Assembly: GCA_905331475.1 (NCBI GenBank)
Contig: CAJNYU010000030.1
Location: 558,001-622,000 of the forward strand
DNA from: Rotaria socialis
Taxonomy: Eukaryota; Rotifera; Eurotatoria; Philodinida; Philodinidae
Length of the DNA stretch: 64,000 nt
Direction of reading: 5' to 3'
The position numbers and the translations under genes are program-made. This document shows positions 29,888 through 42,256 of this stretch, piece after piece (position 1 is the stretch's first letter; each line of letters begins with the position of its first letter). The notes under the pieces are model-generated. The model made no database searches. It was not told the origin of the DNA and was given only the letters and a program-made list of their open reading frames with translations.

Positions 29888-32169
29888 TTATGATTCATTT
29901 TGAGAAAAGGAAGCATTACGAATGGATGAATGCTAAAATAAAACATAATAATTAACAAATCTTTATGATAAAAGTGATTACCCATATATCTAGAATATCA
30001 GTTACAGTATGTTGAGTGGGTAATTTAAATAAAAAATGAACGAAATTTCGAGAGATTAATTCAAAAAAAGTATTACCATCTATACAATATGAAGAAAAAA
30101 ATCAATATTATCGTATTTTAATGTCTCAATTTCTTACCTGAGTTTTCCAATTTAATTGGTGTAACATTCATTGGTGTAGATGTTAAAGAGAGGATTTCAG
30201 GTGGTTCATTCGGATATTGAATTGTTAATTTCATTTTTAATGGTGGTACTATAGGCATATTTATTTCAATCATACGACATGTTAATTCATAATCATTAAT
30301 AATTGAATCTTTATTTCTAGGGATTGATGATGACGACGAGATTTTATCATGCAAAGGTTTTAATTCATATGAGAATGTATCCATTGATAGATTAGCAAAT
30401 TCACTGTCGATTATATTTTGTAACAATGTTGAAGAAGAATTAATTATAGAAGATTGATTTTTTTCGGTGATTTGTTTTGAATCTGTATCCAATCGAATAG
30501 TTCTAGAAGTTTTATAGAGAATAAGAAAAAATATGTTCTTGTCCAATTGCAAATAAAAATTGATCAATAAGAGTTTCTTTTAATTCTGAGATTTAATAGA
30601 AATGAATTTGTAGTAAGTGGAAAACTTTTTTGATTCAATGGCATCAGAAGCAAAGGAAATTAACTGTTTTCTTCGTTCATTAGTCTCACTAAGACATGCT
30701 AAATAAGTCTTAGATTTTTTTATATATGAATGATATAAAAAAAAAGTTTGATTAACATCCGGTTAGCACTAGTGAATTTACGAGTTTCGCACGGAAAACC
30801 TACTTTTTCAAAAAAATTACGATAAATTCTCGAATCGAATTCGAGGTTGCTGAAGTTAGAGAATTTAAATACCCGATTTATTTTTTAACCAGCAAGTTTC
30901 CAGCACTGGAAGTCTCTACGACTACAATGATGAAGCATAGTGTAACATTGATTCTTCAAAGCTGAAGAAGATTCCTTTACATAAGATACAAAAATAAACC
31001 TCATGTCTTTCTTATATGATAGTGAAGAAAATCCTTTTCAATCAATCATGTTTCCGCAGGAATTTTCTGTTACCAACCTATCATGACCTTTCCCACTTGG
31101 CCAAAGACACAATACCGCTAGATATTGATCAACTAATACGAGACTTCTAGTAAAACCTGATTAATCAAAGAAAGACTGTAGCATAAGAATCTCTCAATCT
31201 TCTTCAATTAGTCGGACAATTTGAAAACACAAGATATGTTTTCTACTTGAATAGTACTATTATTTGATTTTGTTCTTTCGTATAAATCTATGCATTGTTT
31301 ATACTTTTCAAAAGATTAACATACTTATGTGCCACACCATTGAGAACTTCACTTAATGGTTCAAGGAATCGTTTTGCAATATTATATTTTAATGCTGGAT
31401 CTTTATTTAAATAATCAGCAATTGTACGTTGACATTGCTCAAATATTCCATTTGTTATTAAACGAGTACTGCTTGTATTAGTTAGGGCTAGAGTTGATAT
31501 ATCGTTCATTGGTGGCATCATTATAGATGCAAGAATACGATCAACATGTTCTTTGAGGCGACGTGCAGCCATTATATGTTCGGGAACTAAATTTCGAACA
31601 AAAGTTGATATTTGATCATGTAATTGACGATATTTAGCTACTTTGTCAGATTGTCCTGAGAAAAATAAACAAAAGTAAGAGTTGCAGAAAGAAATACTTA
31701 TTTTTCATTTATACCTTCTTGTTGATATCGAGCCATGATGCGAGCTAAATATTGAATACGTTCAGTAAAAAACTTATAGAGAAAATGCATTTCTTCATCG
31801 ATCATTGTTGTTGGACTACCAGCGTAATCTAGAGACATTTTTTGACATTCCTATTTATATTGAAAATATTTCACTTGATTCTTACTGATCATATTTATCG
31901 GAGATATTTGTGGGCGATACACACTATTTTGCGGTGATTGAGCCATCATATAACGTGCCAATGGACTTTGACCAGGTGCTCCTACAGGCGTTTGTTGTTG
32001 TTGTATCATGCCAGGATGCGAATGAGGTGATTGAATAGCACTAACACTGTTAGAAGTCATAATTGAATCCGGTCCCCTGAAACAATAATAGTTATTAACG
32101 ATAGAATAGAAGAAGAAGCAAAAGTGTTGACTAACGGTGTCATTGAAATAAGCTGTTGTTGTTGTTGTT

Positions 32170-32236
<67 letters not shown>

Positions 32237-33185
32237 TTGTTGTTGCTGTTGTTGTTGTGTGACTTGAGTCACTGGTACTTGTTGATTGCGAATATTTCGA
32301 TTCATCTACAATGGATATGTTTTTCAATTTAGATATTTCCATTTATTTTGTTACATACGGCACGTAGTCTAACTTGACCAACAGCAGTTGGTTGTTTAGG
32401 TGGGTTAGGACTGGTAAGAATGTGTTGAAGAACTAAAAGCAAAAATGATGAGCTACGATTATCAAATTTAGAAAGATTTACTTTCATCTTGACTGCCAGA
32501 TGATATTGATGATGATGATGATTGCGGTAGTGCTGAAGAATTAGTTAATTGTTGTTGTTGTTGTTGCTGTTGCTGTTGTTGCTGTTGCTGTTGTATTTGA
32601 GAAGCATTAGATGATTCTTGTTGTTGATTCATTTGATTCTGTTGACGAACTTGTTGAAGATGCTATACAATCAAATTTACTTATAATGTCTGAAAAATAA
32701 TATGCATTCAATCACCTGAGCAAGAGTACGCTGTTGAGGCACATTAGGTGTAGATTGAGAAGGTAAAACGGGTGTGTGCTGTTGTTGTTGTTGCTGTTGC
32801 TGCATATATTGTGGCGGTGGAGGCAACAGTGGCTGTTGTTGTTGTTGTTGTTGCTGTAGTGGTCGCATCTGTTGAACTAGTAATCCAGACTGTTGTTGTT
32901 GCTGTTGTATCGGTGGTGGCATCAATTCCTGTTTGATTTGCTGCTGTTGGATTGGAAAATTTTGTGTTGGTAATTGTCTTTGTTGCATATTATTTAGGGA
33001 ATGTTGTGGTTCTTGTTTAATATTCATCATCGACGTTGACTGAACGATTGATGATGGCGGCTGTGGCACTTGCATTGTGTACGAGGGTTGATGTGACAGT
33101 GGTTGTTGCTGCTGTTGCATGATATTCATTTGTGTTTGTTGAGATTGCATATAGATTTGTTGAGGACCTTGTGAACTCATCATCG

Positions 33186-33236
<51 letters not shown>

Positions 33237-33239
33237 GCT

Positions 33240-33280
<41 letters not shown>

Positions 33281-33618
33281 ATTTGTTGATTTCTTTGTTG
33301 AAACAATGTTTGTATTATTCGCCGATAGAGTAGCTAAAGGGAATAAATAGATCAATTTTTAACAGACAAGAGAGATTTTATTTACTGATTTGCCTCCACT
33401 TCTATTATAAGCAATATCATCGAAACGTATTGCCATATCACGATTTCCATTAAAATGGGTTGTTCTAAATAGATAAAAATGTTTCAGTTTTCAATTAAAT
33501 TTCAAAACATAGATTCAATCATTTACAATCGTGTTATATAATTTTCCCGATCAGCAACGGTCATCATTAGCTGATCATCAAGTTGTCCTGTCGCACCTGT
33601 ACCATCGGCATTCATCAT
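29888..33618 (-). CDS. MED15: Mediator complex subunit 15 (MED15), glutamine-rich
   Basis: ATG at 33618. Exons on the minus strand: 33618-33531 (MMNADGTGATGQLDDQL), about 33471-33388, about 33335-32718 (long Gln-rich region), about 32661-32485, about 32434-32362, about 32306-32139 (Gln tract), about 32079-31887 (QSPLARYMMAQSP), about 31851-31719 (MHFLYKFFTERIQYLARIM), 31654-31328 (AKRFLEPLSEVLNGVAHK), about 30506-30135 (CRMIEINMPIVPPLKMKL) and the last two (FKLPTQHTVTDILDIW, SSIRNASFSQNES, stop 29890-29888). The VPPLK...YPN-PP block and the final helical segment match the MED15 C-terminal domain, which anchors it in the Mediator tail. Between them and the start are several polyglutamine runs, usual in MED15. 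No KIX domain is recognisable at the short N-terminus. The start is six bases after an AG, 172 bp downstream of GALNT. Confidence 0.88.
32153..32266. repeat. CAA/CAG (Gln) tract in MED15
   Basis: Near-continuous CAA with scattered CAG codons, about 36 consecutive glutamines on the minus strand. The antisense frames give artefactual poly-Leu/Val/Cys or poly-Thr ORFs. Confidence 0.85.
33184..33282. repeat. Second, longest Gln tract in MED15
   Basis: About 33 glutamine codons on the minus strand. The first encoded third is a pure CAG run, the rest mostly CAA, so the CAG part is the more slippage-prone. Confidence 0.85.
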
Positions 33619-33790
33619 CGTTATCTAAAAGATATAATATTCGTAAGTCTTTCAACAGATTTTATTTTATTTTTGGGAGTATTATGATATTTTCGTATGG
33701 AATTTTGAAAAAACAAAACAAACAAGAGAAAAAAAGTAGAAGCACCAAACGAAAAGTATAGGAATGATCAGAGTACAGAAACAAAAGCAT
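33619..33790 (-). promoter_or_regulatory. Short GALNT-MED15 junction with poly(A) signal and splice acceptor
   Basis: Reading the minus strand after the GALNT stop (33791): about 110 bp of T-rich sequence, then AAAATAAAATAAAAT (poly(A) signal, about 33657-33672), then about 30 nt later ATATCTTTTAG (acceptor, ending at 33625) and ATAACG before the MED15 ATG. No promoter-sized space separates the two genes. The acceptor could belong to a cis intron in the 5' UTR or be a trans-splice site. Confidence 0.5.
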
Positions 33791-36700
33791 TTATGTTTGT
33801 GTTGAATTGTTTATACGTTTTTTCCAAAACCATTTTTGATATTGATTGTTTGGCTCACAGTTAGACATATATACGTCTTTGTCATTTTTTGATGATAATT
33901 CCATACAGAAACCTGATGCATGTCGAAGCATATCATTCTAAAAATATAAAAAATAGAACGAAATGCTTTTAATCTGAGAAATCTACTTCATATGTCCACA
34001 TTTGATTTCCCTGCATTGAATGACAACTAAATGAAACAATTTTTTTCGGCTGACCCAATCCGGAATGCCCACCAGCGTAATCTAAACATTTATCTTCACG
34101 ACGAATTTCAAAAGTTTTAGACATGAGAAAATATTGATTGCCAGCTTGGCCATGGCATGGATAACCAATAATTGGTTTATCACCATCATCAATTTCTTGA
34201 GAGTCAACACATATATTTGTTTTACCACGACTTCGAATCTTTGAAGTATGCAAAAGAAATATTTTCTTAGAAATAAAAATAAGAAAACCTACTTCGCCAA
34301 AATATAAACTTTCACCTGGTACAAACTGTTCAGGATAAACATTTTCGAGGAACCATTTAAATGATTTACATTTTAGACGTTCACGGATTTTTAAACGATC
34401 TGATACATCACCAAAGTCACCCTTAAAAATAAAGTATATATATATATTCATTTCTAAATTGATGAAATAATTCTAACAATATTAACTATAGTGCGAAAAT
34501 ATTTGACAAAACTATATTCTCCAATTTTTCAACTGCTTCTTTAAGTGTTACAGAGAATCAGTTAGTTTTACGAATATATTTTCATTATTTTCGTCCCAGT
34601 CAGAATAGAATAATCATCAACGACTAGTCGTAAAATTATGGTTCTAATGAATGATGTTTTATGCAAAGGTAAATATTTCGATGGAAGCCTCTCAAACTCT
34701 GAATGTCAAAGCGTTTTTATTTCATATGTTACTTTTATGGAGTAAATTTTACTATACGAAATTTTTAAAAGAATCGATTTTTAGACGCGTATTAGTTTCT
34801 ATTGAAACTAACTCTTTATCATACAAATTTATATATGTGTCCTATAGTTGGTCAACATTTTAAAGCTTAATTTGTGCATAACTTATGTATCAGACAATTT
34901 TCTGTTTCTCTTCGCAAAATGAATGTCTCCAGTCTTGTTTCATCTTTCATTTCAGAGTTGTAAACAAAGTATATCCTCTAGACATATTGCCTATATTATG
35001 CTATAAGGACAACATGGTAGTGTAATAACATATATTCTTATTTGTCTGTTTCTTTATGTATACAGAAAGTGCACTAGCTGTGTAATCATCATCGAAAAAT
35101 CAATAGAGGAAGGTCATTGAATAATAAGGAAGATTTGCGTAATACATAGTTTCTGCTTTTACGAAGCTTTTCCACGCTGTATTAGAGCACTTGAAGATGA
35201 AAGAAAATCTTTCAAGTGCTATTTTTTACCTGTAAAATAGTTAAACTATAGACTCATATCGACACTCAAATATTTTTTGTTACTAGACTTGACCAAACCA
35301 TCAACAGAGTCAAATACTATAAAACTTTCTATATTACTATAGACCATTTTGAATCAAATTCTATCTTCTAAACCAATATTAAATGTAGAAAATTGAATCC
35401 AAATTTGGTCACTTCTTCTCAAAACACTAGCGAATGACTGTGCGATAGTCTCTATTTTATTGTAAACCGACAGAGTCGAGAAGTAAAATCTCAGTGTAAA
35501 TTCGAAAAAGTAAAAGATCCTAATTTAAGTAAGTTATCTTTCAATGACCACACTATGCATTATTTAACTTAAAATTAAAACAAACAAAATTTACCAATTA
35601 ATGTTTGTTAGGTAGAGTTAGTGTTAATATGATATTCTCCGTGATCTTTTCATATATTGATATTTGATATGAATGAAATGTACACAGAAAGAATGGTAGT
35701 ATGAAGACGACAAATCACTATGTAAATACAATAATGAAGTGCTAACAAATCATCTACGAAGTGATTAACGTCAATACTATCATAATCTTTTATTAAAAGG
35801 CACACACATTTCGATATGTTTGACTGTTCCATTGACTATGTGGCCGTTATATTTATAGGTTAGAAGAAAAAAATCCTATATGTATAAATGATCACGTTCA
35901 ATACTAAACTGTTTGATATTCTAAAGTTATATCATAACTATTGACAATAATCAAACGATATCCTTTTTCTAGTATTAATTATATCGCCTGAAGTATTTGT
36001 TTACAAATACTTGCTTTTACAGTTGTTGATTTATCTGAGTTTTAGCAAAGAAATCGAACATTTATGTAACATATTGTACGTGACGAAAACTTATTATCCT
36101 TTTACATATTATCCAATCAAAACGAAACACTTGTATATTTCTCTGACAGAAATCATAAATACTTACAAGGTCATTTGCAATGCGTTCGTAATAATATTTC
36201 TGTAGGAAAGAATAAATAAAAATGAACATTTATTTTCTTTCCCTATTCTTTTACTTTATAATCATCAAGCCAAACTTCAGCGAGGCGAACTGTGTTTTTC
36301 TTCACAACATTAATATTTTTCGGCCATTCATATGGTGAGCGTTTGCGAAAAACATGGCCAACATGTGAACACGGAGCACACAAAAGTTCACCACCACATT
36401 GCCAAACCTATGAATACAATAAGACATATTTTACTTTGAATGCATCTCTTACGTTTGTCTATTTTTTTACCTTGAAAGATAGTTCGAGATTTTCCCCACC
36501 CCATATTTCCATGCCTGGATCGTACATGCCAAGTTGATCGAACCATTCACGATCAATTGCAAACAAACCACCAGCCATTGTAGGACTCCTAAAAAATCGG
36601 AGAATCATCATTTTGACTTGAAGATTTAATTTTTGAATTTGATACCTGATCGGATCTGTCTTTTTCTGTCTTCGTTTCATTTCTTTTTCTGGTGTAACAT

Positions 36701-38031
36701 GCCAATTAAAAATGAGATTCCAATCAAAACCACCAACTTGTATATTTTGTATTGGTGTACCAGTTAATCGAAATGTAGAATCATCAATAATTTCAATCAA
36801 TGGAACAACTGCTACCTTAGGATTTCGTGCAATAGGATCCAAAAGAGGTTCGAGCCATCCTTTAAGATAAAAATATTATTTAAAATTCAAAGATATATTT
36901 CTAGAAGAAAAAAAACACAATTCGATCTATACTTCAGCAATGCTAGATCTGACATACGTAGGGTTAAGCATTTTTCGTACCTGTCTGAAAATTTGCAGTA
37001 GCGAAAAAAGTTAGCTTCCTATATATTTGGGTCCTGGTTAGTTTTAAGTGAATTTTCTAAACAATCTCAAATTCATTTTTTCTATTACCTTCAGCGCATT
37101 CACAATGTGAATCCAAGAAGATCAGTACTTTTCCTTTGGCATCATAAGCACCTTTCAAACGAGCCCGTATAAGACCTTCACGTTTACCAGTACGAAGTAT
37201 TCGAACATTGATTAATGATTTAATATCATCGTCTAGTGGTTTTTTTAAATGATCTACCAGAGGAAAAGAAAATCGAACATTCAATTACATATTTTGATGG
37301 CTAATTTTTCTTCACTTACCGATAACGCACCTTTATCGGAAAAATCGTCAACAAGAATAACTTCTTTTAATAGATGAGCTGGTGACCGATCAAGTACAGA
37401 ATAAACTGTGCGTAGTAATGTTGAACGTGCTTCATTATGAAAAATAATAATTACTGATGCATCAGGTAGATTGGGATGAAGATCAACTTTTTTACATCTA
37501 ATTTATATTAATATGTTATTCAAAGTAAAAAATATAAAATTTTAATTACTCCTGATCTCGAATATCAGCTAAACTTCGTCGTAATGAAATCATATCACTA
37601 ACATATTGATTAAATGCATTATTTTTCCATCCATCATCATATTTTTTTCTTTCTTCTTTTGATAATTTATCCTTATCAATACGAACTGCATTACCCATTT
37701 CACCGGGGCCACCAGTTTTAGGATCATTATGTTCTTTTTTTGCTTCTGGTGCAGCAACTTGCACTTGAGCTTTCATTTCACGAGCTTGTTCAAGAGCTTT
37801 GGCACGTTCTTCTGGTGGATGATCATTATCAGCATTGTGTTTAAATGGTAAAACACCAATTATACGATCAACAAGTGATGGTGCATCTGTTTTATCAACA
37901 ACATTTATTTGAATATCATCTTTTGATTGTGAAATAGAGTCTGTACGAAGTGAAAATAAAATAATAGCAATAAACCACAATGTTGGAATTAAAAATAAAT
38001 ATTTTATAAGTCCACGCCTACGTATCCCCAT
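33791..38031 (-). CDS. GALNT: Polypeptide N-acetylgalactosaminyltransferase (GalNAc-T)
   Basis: Type II Golgi enzyme that starts mucin-type O-glycosylation by adding GalNAc to Ser/Thr. Exon 38031-37549 holds a short basic N-terminus, a TM anchor ([18 protein letters not shown]) and a stem. Then come about 37499-37317 ([31 protein letters not shown]), about 37251-37088 ([10 protein letters not shown], Mn-binding DxH in [11 protein letters not shown]), about 36859-36648 ([14 protein letters not shown]), about 36590-36471 ([32 protein letters not shown]), about 36407-36256 ([20 protein letters not shown]), a 33-nt exon 36199-36167 ([11 protein letters not shown]), about 34421-34292 ([14 protein letters not shown]), about 34243-33988 and the last exon (ricin-type lectin domain: [24 protein letters not shown]). 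All catalytic motifs are present. The intron at 34422-36166 is the largest in the window and shows nothing else. Confidence 0.96.
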
Positions 38032-40441
38032 ATTCAGGACAAGAAATAAATGTGTTGTTTAGAAACAAGTATGTTGCTGAAGCACCATCGAATTTGATTA
38101 GGGTTGGTTTTTTTTTCGTTAAGAATGTTCTGTTCTCTTCCTTAAAGTTGACAATTCCGTGAAGTGTATTCTATGGATCGAAGTGCATAGATGAGTCGAG
38201 CATGCAGTACGGACGACTGTTGCTATGCTTTTATACAAAAAAGATATACAATGATGTGTCGTAATGGTATTTCTGTTCCTATTTAAGAGATTGTTCGAGA
38301 TTGAGCAACAGTGTGAATTGTGTCTAAAGTAAACAAGTACTTAAAACAAGGTGGATATCTATAGAGAATATTTTTGAGAATCATAGTTTTATTATTATTG
38401 AAACTGATGATTAATTTTCGAAGATGGGCAGAAATATATGGAAAATGTTTTTAATATAATTATTATTTGACAATATCTTATCGAGTCTTTTTACGTGTAT
38501 GTGAACAAAGAAGAACTATTGATTTTTGTGGTAACTTCACAGTTCTCTATGCCCTATATATGAAGTTTTTTATTTTCAAGAAAAAAATAACAGAAACGCA
38601 ATTAGCATTTCTTTTTTTCAATTCAAGTGAATTCTACAGTTTCTTATATAAAAAAAGTCTAGATTATCTTCTGTGTTATTCGATAGTACACTTTATAATT
38701 AGTTCATTATTCAGTTCGTGCTGATTCACTCATCAAATTGAACTATCGTTAATTATCTTACTCTATTCATTTTTATGCATGAATTAATTTTTCAAGATTA
38801 CCGTCAAAAATCAATCTGGACTGATTGCACAAAATTTTTGGAATAATTTACGATTGTGGTGAAAAGCTATGTCACGAGCTTTTTTCTGAAAGGTATGATG
38901 AAGTTTGTCAGGAGACATCGAACAAACAAGTGTCAAAAATAGATGATTTAGTATGCTGCATTTCTTAAATGGCCATCAATTATTTATTTTAAAATGCTTT
39001 TTTTTATATGAGAATAAATGAACTGTGACAAGCATAGTTTTCAAGCAGCTAGTGACAAAAACTATCAAAATTTCTGGAGAAAAGATAAAGTATCGCGTAA
39101 AAAAAAGCTTTTACATTCCAAAAACTTATCTTTTTCAGAATGCTTTCAATAAATGTAATTGCCTTCAAATGCACAGTGTCGCCGTTGCCCGTATTTATAT
39201 CGTTTCTACTTGCGCTAACTCTCTGTAATGAAAAAAATGTTCTACACTAAAGTCATGTTCATGCTACATATTAATTTTTAATCATGTAGAATAATGAGTA
39301 GAAAGAGCGTTGTGCCGATACAAAGTTTTCCCATGAGCCTTCGTAAAGAAATTGATGCTTATCAATAGGTTGCACATTCTTCAGTACTTACTAAAATGAC
39401 AAACTAATGACCACAATATTGTGTATAAACCAAATGAATGATTTCGAGAAAATGCAATCGTACTATTTGCAAAATAATTTCCATCGTAATTTAGTATCTT
39501 TTTAGAAACTCCTTTTCGTATATTTTCTTTAGACGATTTCCTAGTGATAACTATTTTTAATATATAAATAATGTGTACTGCTGATATAAATTTCAGCTGA
39601 GTTCAAAATCTCTGGTATCCTATCGACTATAGATCAAATTCAAAGTAGACTATATTCTTATAAAAAATCTGATTGAATTTTCTGATCAATAAGGACATGG
39701 AATTCCTCATGTTGTACATTAGTGTTAATATGATTTTCTTTGCAACATAAATTTATTTTTCTGCCGAAATGCTTTTTTTTTATATTAGAACAGATATATT
39801 TTTATAATTTTGTTTTGAATTTATCAATGTATTACTGTATACTTTTCTTTTGGTTTTATCCTATCACATCTAAGATCATTATTCACCCATCGACGCCTCT
39901 TTTTGCGACACAATAAAATTTGTAGTGTGTTGACATGCAGGCTACTCCAAGTTTTCAAAACAAGGAAAGAAAAAAATAACGAATCATAATACGACACGAA
40001 GATAGTATCTATCCTTCAGTTATTTTTAAGTTACAATTACGTTTTATACAAATATTTCTGCATTCGTGTTTTTATGTATGCTTTTAATTATTGTTCGGAT
40101 GAATATTGTATTTTAATTTAATGAACAAACACGATTCCCTTGATTTTTATATGTTTTAATACATAGTAGAAGTTTCAAGATGTTAATTCATCTGTAAATG
40201 TTCATTTGTTAAACATTCATTTAAGACTGATTTTTAAAAAGTAAAATGACAAATACAATAAAAAAAGCTGACATTGACTTTCATTACCAACGAATAATAA
40301 ATGCAAAATTTAATAAGAATTATATACATATATTCACAGTTTTAGTTTGTCTTTCAACTAGATTATATTTGTCTATCTGACAGAATTTCTGTTTTTATTC
40401 TTCTTCTTCATATTATGTTATTGCTTTGAGTCAAGATTAAT
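38032..40441. other. Intergenic region, nothing supported
   Basis: AT-rich. Open frames at 38467-38724 and 39025-39228 have no protein-like composition. The 5' part must include the GALNT promoter. Confidence 0.5.
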
Positions 40442-42095
40442 TTAATCATTATTATCTGTTTCAGCTTTAATACTAGTTGCAATCGATTGATTTTGATTGA
40501 CATGTTCTGTATAATGTCGTTTACAATAAGATAATTTTTTTGCTCGTTTTGTACATTGTTCATGTATACATAATGGACGCCAATGGCCAATACCATCATA
40601 TTGTTCACGAAAACCACGTTTGTTTAAACGAATTTCATTTCGAGTATGGAATATTGATTGCGATTGATCAGCTAATGATGATACAGATGTATAAAGATAT
40701 GCAGGAGGCGGCATTGGAATTTGTGAAACTGCTTGTAAATTATGATAATGTGGTTGATGAAATAGAATATTTGATGACAACATACTATTTGAATGAGTAG
40801 ATGTAGTCAGTGAACTAGGTATTGATGATACTAATGATTGTTGTGGAACTTGTGTAGAAGTTGTTGTTATTGAAGACTTTTGTTTATGTTCTGTATAGTG
40901 CTAAATATAAAAGAAATTTTAATTATACATAGATGATTATGAAAAAGATGTATTGAGAATTTCTCAAATATTTTTCAATGAGTAACCACCAAAATAATTA
41001 ATAAAAGAACACAGATTCTCTTTTAGTGAAAAATATTCACGTTTTTAGTTCAAATGATAGCTTGGTGAAATTTGATTAAAAATGAATATTTAGTTTTAGT
41101 ATCAATCAGCACATACTTTTATATAACAACTCTTGTAGATAGTCAATCAAATAAACCAAATGATCAGTTCGATTAAGCACAACTAAAAGCTCACATGAAC
41201 TGGCGGAACAGGTAAATTAAATTATTTTTCTCACAAAGTAGTTTTAAATATTCTTTATTAGTCTACCTCTGTTTCTTCCTTTTAATTATTCAAACAGTCT
41301 TCGTTATTGCTTCTAATAGTTTACAATATTTCAAAAACGAATAACCATATCGCTGACTGATTATTTTTTATATTATAGCAAGTAAATCATGGCTTCAATT
41401 TCACAAGCACAATACTTAATTTGGTTGTCTTGTGAAATAAGCTGTTTCTTTGTTATCTATGTGATTTATAGAATTTTTCGATCTTTGATCTACGTCTAAT
41501 GCTCTTCATTTATTAGTCTTAGGAAAAATAGACTCTTTAATCAAACAGTTTTATTTCCATTTAAATGATAATCTTCATTTATAATTTTCTTCATTTGACA
41601 TAATATTTTCATTTTCATTAAGTTGAGAAAAAGCAAACTCTCTGTTTATGCCCATCAAACACAATATAGGGAAAAAAAAGAATAAAATGAATCACCTTAA
41701 AACTTATTTCAATTATTATTAGTTACCCTTGGGCTTATCGATCTATTAGTACATACTATTATTTGACCTTGAAATTTATTAACAAGAGTAATTCATCATG
41801 AATCGATAATGCCATCTATTTGAATGATTATACATTAGTCTCTTTATTTTCTATTCTCTTCAATCACGATATCAAAGTTTTATACGCTATTCTCAATCTT
41901 TAATATTACTCTATAAATTGAGGATTTCCTTTCTCTACAATAGATTTAACTTACTCGTTTACACCAATTGAGTACTTTTGCTCTTTTCATACATCCTTCA
42001 ATAACGCATAATTTTCGCCAATATTTTTTTCCATCGAATCTTTCAAAGTAACCTTTTTTATTCCATCGGATTTCGTCACGTTGATGAAACGACAT
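40442..42095 (-). CDS. Protein with two C-x4-C-x8-C-x3-H zinc-finger-like repeats
   Basis: Exon 1 (42095-41955) starts MSFHQRDEIRWNKKGYF and carries repeat 1: WRKLCVIEGCMKRAKVLNWC then KR. Exon 2 (40900-40442) completes it (HYTEH), then a Ser/Thr/Pro/Gln-rich linker of about 75 residues, then repeat 2: RNEIRLNKRGFREQYDG, WRPLCIHEQCTKRAKKLSYC, KRHYTEH, and a short acidic tail ending ETDNND. Each repeat is about 45 residues with the same order: R-[DN]-E-I-R-x-N-K-[KR]-G, an aromatic, D-G, W-R, then C-x4-C-x-K-R-A-x4-x-C-K-R-H-Y-T-E-H. The Cys/His spacing suggests one zinc ion per repeat. The C-x4-C-x-K-x-A-x(n)-C-x(2-3)-H pattern resembles short cysteine-histidine repeats found in some plant and oomycete proteins, but I cannot assign a family. 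A nucleic-acid-binding role is a guess from the basic residues. The intron between exons is about 1.05 kb. Confidence 0.72.
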
Positions 42096-42256
42096 CAGTT
42101 ACAAAAATCTGAAAATTAAAATATTATTGTATTTTTACTACCTAAAGAGATTGCGTTTTAATTGAAAAGAGATTCTTAAAAAAACAAAAGAAAAAAATAT
42201 ATATAAAATGAGATCACAATTCCAGATTATCGAAGAATTTGAAAGACTTTGTGAGT

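Noticed and set aside
32057-32305. Separate small polyglutamine protein gene
   Set aside because: It is a MED15 exon. Flanking splice sites connect it in frame on both sides.
33132-33350. Open frames rich in Val or Ala across the MED15 Gln tract
   Set aside because: Antisense and shifted readings of the CAA/CAG repeat, not genes.
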